A stretch of DNA of 64,000 bases, taken from assembly GCF_000024625.1 (NCBI RefSeq), contig NC_013407.1:1178001-1242000 (forward strand), read 5' to 3'. Position numbers and translations under genes: made by a program. The DNA is from Methanocaldococcus vulcanius M7. GTDB lineage: Archaea; AGJL01; Methanococci; Methanococcales; Methanocaldococcaceae. The notes under the pieces were generated by a model. That model was not told where the DNA came from. It made no database searches and was given only the letters and a program-made list of their open reading frames with translations. Below, piece after piece: positions 62,046-64,000 of this stretch (position 1 is its first letter; the number at the start of each line of letters is the position of its first letter).

Positions 62046-62477
62046 TTAGATCATTCTTATTGGCCTTATAGCCCCACAAGCCATACATTTAAGCATGTGC
62101 ACTCTTCCTTCTTTAATAATCTTAGTATCTGGTTTCCCGCACTCTCTACATATTACATATTCTTTTAAGAAGTCATTAATTCTTGATTTTAACAATTCTG
62201 GGTTTATTCTTCTTTGGAGTATTAATCTTCCTCCTTCTAAGTTTCCAGCACTACCTGTCTCTTTCAATAGATACTTTGCGAAAAATTCCTCTTCTCTGTT
62301 TACCGCCTTTGCCAACTCTCTAAAATTCCTAATAATTGTTCTATTCCCTTCTATTAGTATTTCAATCTCTGGAAGCTCGAATCTATCTTTTTGGAATACA
62401 TATTCTGGGATTTGACTTCTTGCTCTTTTCAATAATGCTTTATAATCGTAATAATCGATACTTTCAAGATCACTCAT
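62046..62477 (-). CDS. Translation initiation factor aIF2, beta subunit
   Basis: 143-residue beta subunit of archaeal IF2. N-terminal helix with DYKALLKRARSQIPEY, alpha/beta domain with EGNRTIIRNFRELAKAVNR and the C-terminal zinc ribbon CRECGK ... CMACGA. Start behind GGTGATAAA. Followed by the SpoIIM-like gene; L37e is 219 bp upstream in the same direction. Confidence 0.96.
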   Translation of the reverse strand: MSDLESIDYYDYKALLKRARSQIPEYVFQKDRFELPEIEILIEGNRTIIRNFRELAKAVNREEEFFAKYLLKETGSAGNLEGGRLILQRRINPELLKSRINDFLKEYVICRECGKPDTKIIKEGRVHMLKCMACGAIRPIRMI

Positions 62478-62695
62478 TTTATCACCGTGATTATATGTTG
62501 GATGTTTATCTTATAAAAAACTAACTTTTTTAGCAAACTTCTTTATCTACGTTCTTCTCTCTTTAAATTTTTTTAAATTTTTTAAAATAAATGACGATTA
62601 TGCCTTTAATGATTTTAAAAATATAAAAATCAAGATAAAAGCATCCTTTTATATTGTTATTTTACATATTATTGTTTTTTTCATGCTTTTATTAT

Positions 62696-62881
62696 TTATT
62701 TTATTCTCTTACCATTTACTTTTTTATTTTGCCATGAGTATTTTCTCATTCTCTTATTTGGAAATCCACATGCAGCACATCTCTTTTTTCTTACGTGGTA
62801 AGCTCTTCTTCCACATCTTCTACATCTTATATGTAATGACCCCTTGTTTCTTCTACCCATTGATGGAGTTCCCTTTGACAT
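62696..62881 (-). CDS. rpl37e: Large ribosomal subunit protein eL37
   Basis: 61-residue basic ribosomal protein with the four-cysteine zinc ribbon: [25 protein letters not shown] and [14 protein letters not shown]. Start behind GGGTGAAATA. Upstream of aIF2-beta in a leftward translation-gene group; no sm-like (lsm) gene lies next to it. Confidence 0.96.
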   Translation of the reverse strand: MSKGTPSMGRRNKGSLHIRCRRCGRRAYHVRKKRCAACGFPNKRMRKYSWQNKKVNGKRIK

Positions 62882-63225
62882 TATTTCACCCTATAAAAAA
62901 TTTTAATGTTTTTCCATATTTAAGGAATTGATCGGTTAATTAACTGGTTTTTGTTAATTTTTGTATATTTTACATAGTTTTATCTGTTTTTTGAGTTGTC
63001 ATAAGTGGGTTTTTATAAAATTTCGTATTCCAATTCCTTTGATGGATAATAGCTTATTGTGGTATTTAAAGTTTATCATCAATCTCTTTTAATAATTTTT
63101 AGTTAATGTTTCCTTATTTGTTAAAAATATTTTTTGTTTAGATCAACTAAAACTATATATACTCTTGGTAAATATACCTCTCTTATCCTTCAAAAACCTT
63201 AAAAAATTTAGATTGTGGTGAGATG
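62882..63225. promoter_or_regulatory. Divergent intergenic region, eL37 / SPOUT-like gene
   Basis: About 340 bp. ACTATATATACT at 63150-63161 is a TATA-like box; on the top strand it would start the rightward gene near 63185. The eL37 promoter lies in the AT-rich left part. No gene or structured RNA recognised. Confidence 0.4.
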
Positions 63226-63654
63226 ATGTTCGTGTGCTTACACAACACGTACAGTTCTAAGCAGGTTGAAGAGTTTGGAAGAATTGCATATGGTTTTGAT
63301 GTTAACACGGTTGTTATAACAAAAGCCACGGCATCTGCCGCTCAAAGTGGTATTCCTATCCTCCACAAATTGGCTTATAAATTAAAAAAGAACATATTGT
63401 TTTTTGAAGAGTTAGACGATGCTATTGAAGTTTTGAGACCGGAAAAAGTAATTTTAATCGGAAATAAAAGTATATGTGATGAGAAACTTGATTTTGATGA
63501 GGTTGGAGAAAACGATTTGATTGTTTTTTGTGGTGCATCCACTGGATTTACAAAGTTAGAGTTAGAGAAGGGAATTGGGAGGTATATAGTTGAAAATGAG
63601 ATTGGGGCTCTTGGAAATTTAGCAATATTCTTGTATGGGATGAACAAAAAATAG
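63226..63654 (+). CDS. SPOUT/SpoU-like conserved archaeal protein
   Basis: 142-residue alpha/beta protein: LHNTYSSKQVEEFGRIAYGF, VVITKATASAAQSGIPILHKLA, VILIGNKSI and GASTGFTKLELEKGIGRYIVENEIGALGNLAIFLYGM. The last block, with Gly-rich turns and NEIGALGNLA, resembles the knot region of SPOUT RNA methyltransferases; the family is often listed as SpoU-like with no proven activity. Two ATGs start it (63223 and 63226); GGTGAG fits the second better. Confidence 0.72.
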   Translation: MFVCLHNTYSSKQVEEFGRIAYGFDVNTVVITKATASAAQSGIPILHKLAYKLKKNILFFEELDDAIEVLRPEKVILIGNKSICDEKLDFDEVGENDLIVFCGASTGFTKLELEKGIGRYIVENEIGALGNLAIFLYGMNKK

Positions 63655-63821
63655 GGGCAATTTAATAGTCGCATATGGTTTTATTGTAATCTTTAAATTT
63701 TATTATAAAATTTTATTATTTATTTTATTATATTATGTTTTAATTTATATTTTTGTTTAACGTTGGCTGAATGCGTCTTAATTAAACACTATTTGTTATT
63801 TTTGTTAAGATGAGGGATAAT

Positions 63822-64000
63822 ATGGAAAAAAAAGTTATTATAGTTGGAGCAGGTCCAGGAGATCCTGAATTAATAACTATAAAAGGCAAGAAAGCATTAG
63901 AATCAGCAGATGTTGTTGTTTATGCAGGATCTCTTGTTAATGAAGAGCTTTTAAAATATTGTAAAGATGGAGTTGAGATATACAACAGTGCGAGTATGAA
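63822..64000 (+). CDS. cbiF: Cobalt-precorrin-4 C11-methyltransferase, N-terminal part
   Basis: First 59 codons of a tetrapyrrole methylase, cut by the window edge. [40 protein letters not shown] and ICNSASM-like YNSASM match CbiF/CobM, which methylates C11 of the corrin ring in cobalamin synthesis. Start 63822 behind GAGGGATA; an in-frame ATG 12 bases earlier precedes that signal. Confidence 0.88.
   Translation, partial: MEKKVIIVGAGPGDPELITIKGKKALESADVVVYAGSLVNEELLKYCKDGVEIYNSASM

Overview
The window is chromosomal DNA of a hyperthermophilic methanogen of the Methanococcales, most likely a Methanocaldococcus. The DNA is very AT-rich. It carries a methyl-coenzyme M reductase alpha gene, a CoM/CoB:fumarate reductase gene (tfrB) and a methanogenesis-marker gene. 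Archaeal information-processing genes are present (aIF2 alpha and beta, Nop10, L37e, RPA, Cdc48, archaeal Lon), and many proteins read like close relatives of Methanocaldococcus jannaschii proteins (NCX exchanger, GuaB, NMNAT, small thioredoxin). Genes are short-spaced, usually with GGTG/GGTGA ribosome binding sites. Several starts were moved inward because an upstream in-frame GTG or TTG is part of that binding site or lies upstream of it. No rRNA or tRNA gene was seen.

Layout. 0-3.4 kb: end of an mcrA/mrtA gene, a convergent stand-alone mcrD homologue, then aIF2-alpha and nop10. 3.4-8.5 kb: leftward cluster of AcnX (phosphomevalonate dehydratase large subunit), cobD, a Clp1-like polynucleotide kinase, an RNA-end-binding DUF504 protein and a radical SAM protein. 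8.6-15.1 kb: RPA, a TtuA-like tRNA thiolase, a two-zinc-ribbon protein and Cdc48. 15.2-20 kb: wecC with two unknown genes (one HEPN-like), then membrane-anchored Lon. 20-27.3 kb: AIR-synthase-like protein, MnmC-like methyltransferase, a broken RelE toxin, a riboflavin/F420 pathway reductase, DUF169 protein, thioredoxin-like protein and a ClC channel.

27.3-42.9 kb is a defence island and the most remarkable part. Eight rightward genes are packed with no intergenic space: a CARF-HEPN nuclease (Csx1/TM1812 type), cas10/csm1, csm2, csm3, csm4, csm5, a PLD-nuclease-SNF2 helicase fusion and a large adenine-specific DNA methyltransferase. So a complete type III-A CRISPR interference complex is joined by translational-coupling overlaps to a modification/helicase/nuclease pair that resembles parts of DISARM. 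Cas10 has a GGDD cyclase motif but no HD dyad at its short N-terminus, which suggests cyclic-oligoadenylate signalling without Cas10 DNase activity. There is no cas6, cas1, cas2 or CRISPR array in the window. The right edge carries a decayed IS200/IS605-type tnpB end with strong hairpins.

42.9-51.3 kb returns to housekeeping genes: gamma-carbonic anhydrase-like protein, ribH, hisE, a methanopterin-pathway enzyme, NMNAT, class I lysyl-tRNA synthetase, korB, korC and a HAD protein. 51.3-54 kb: PIN-domain protein, small membrane protein and guaB, whose 3' end is duplicated around a 65-bp GC-rich insert. 54-64 kb: orphan ABC ATPase, U32 peptidase, a methyltransferase pseudogene, the Na+/Ca2+ exchanger, tfrB, Mmp7 and an unknown neighbour, an RNase-H-like unknown, a SpoIIM-like membrane protein, aIF2-beta, L37e, a SPOUT-like protein and the start of cbiF.
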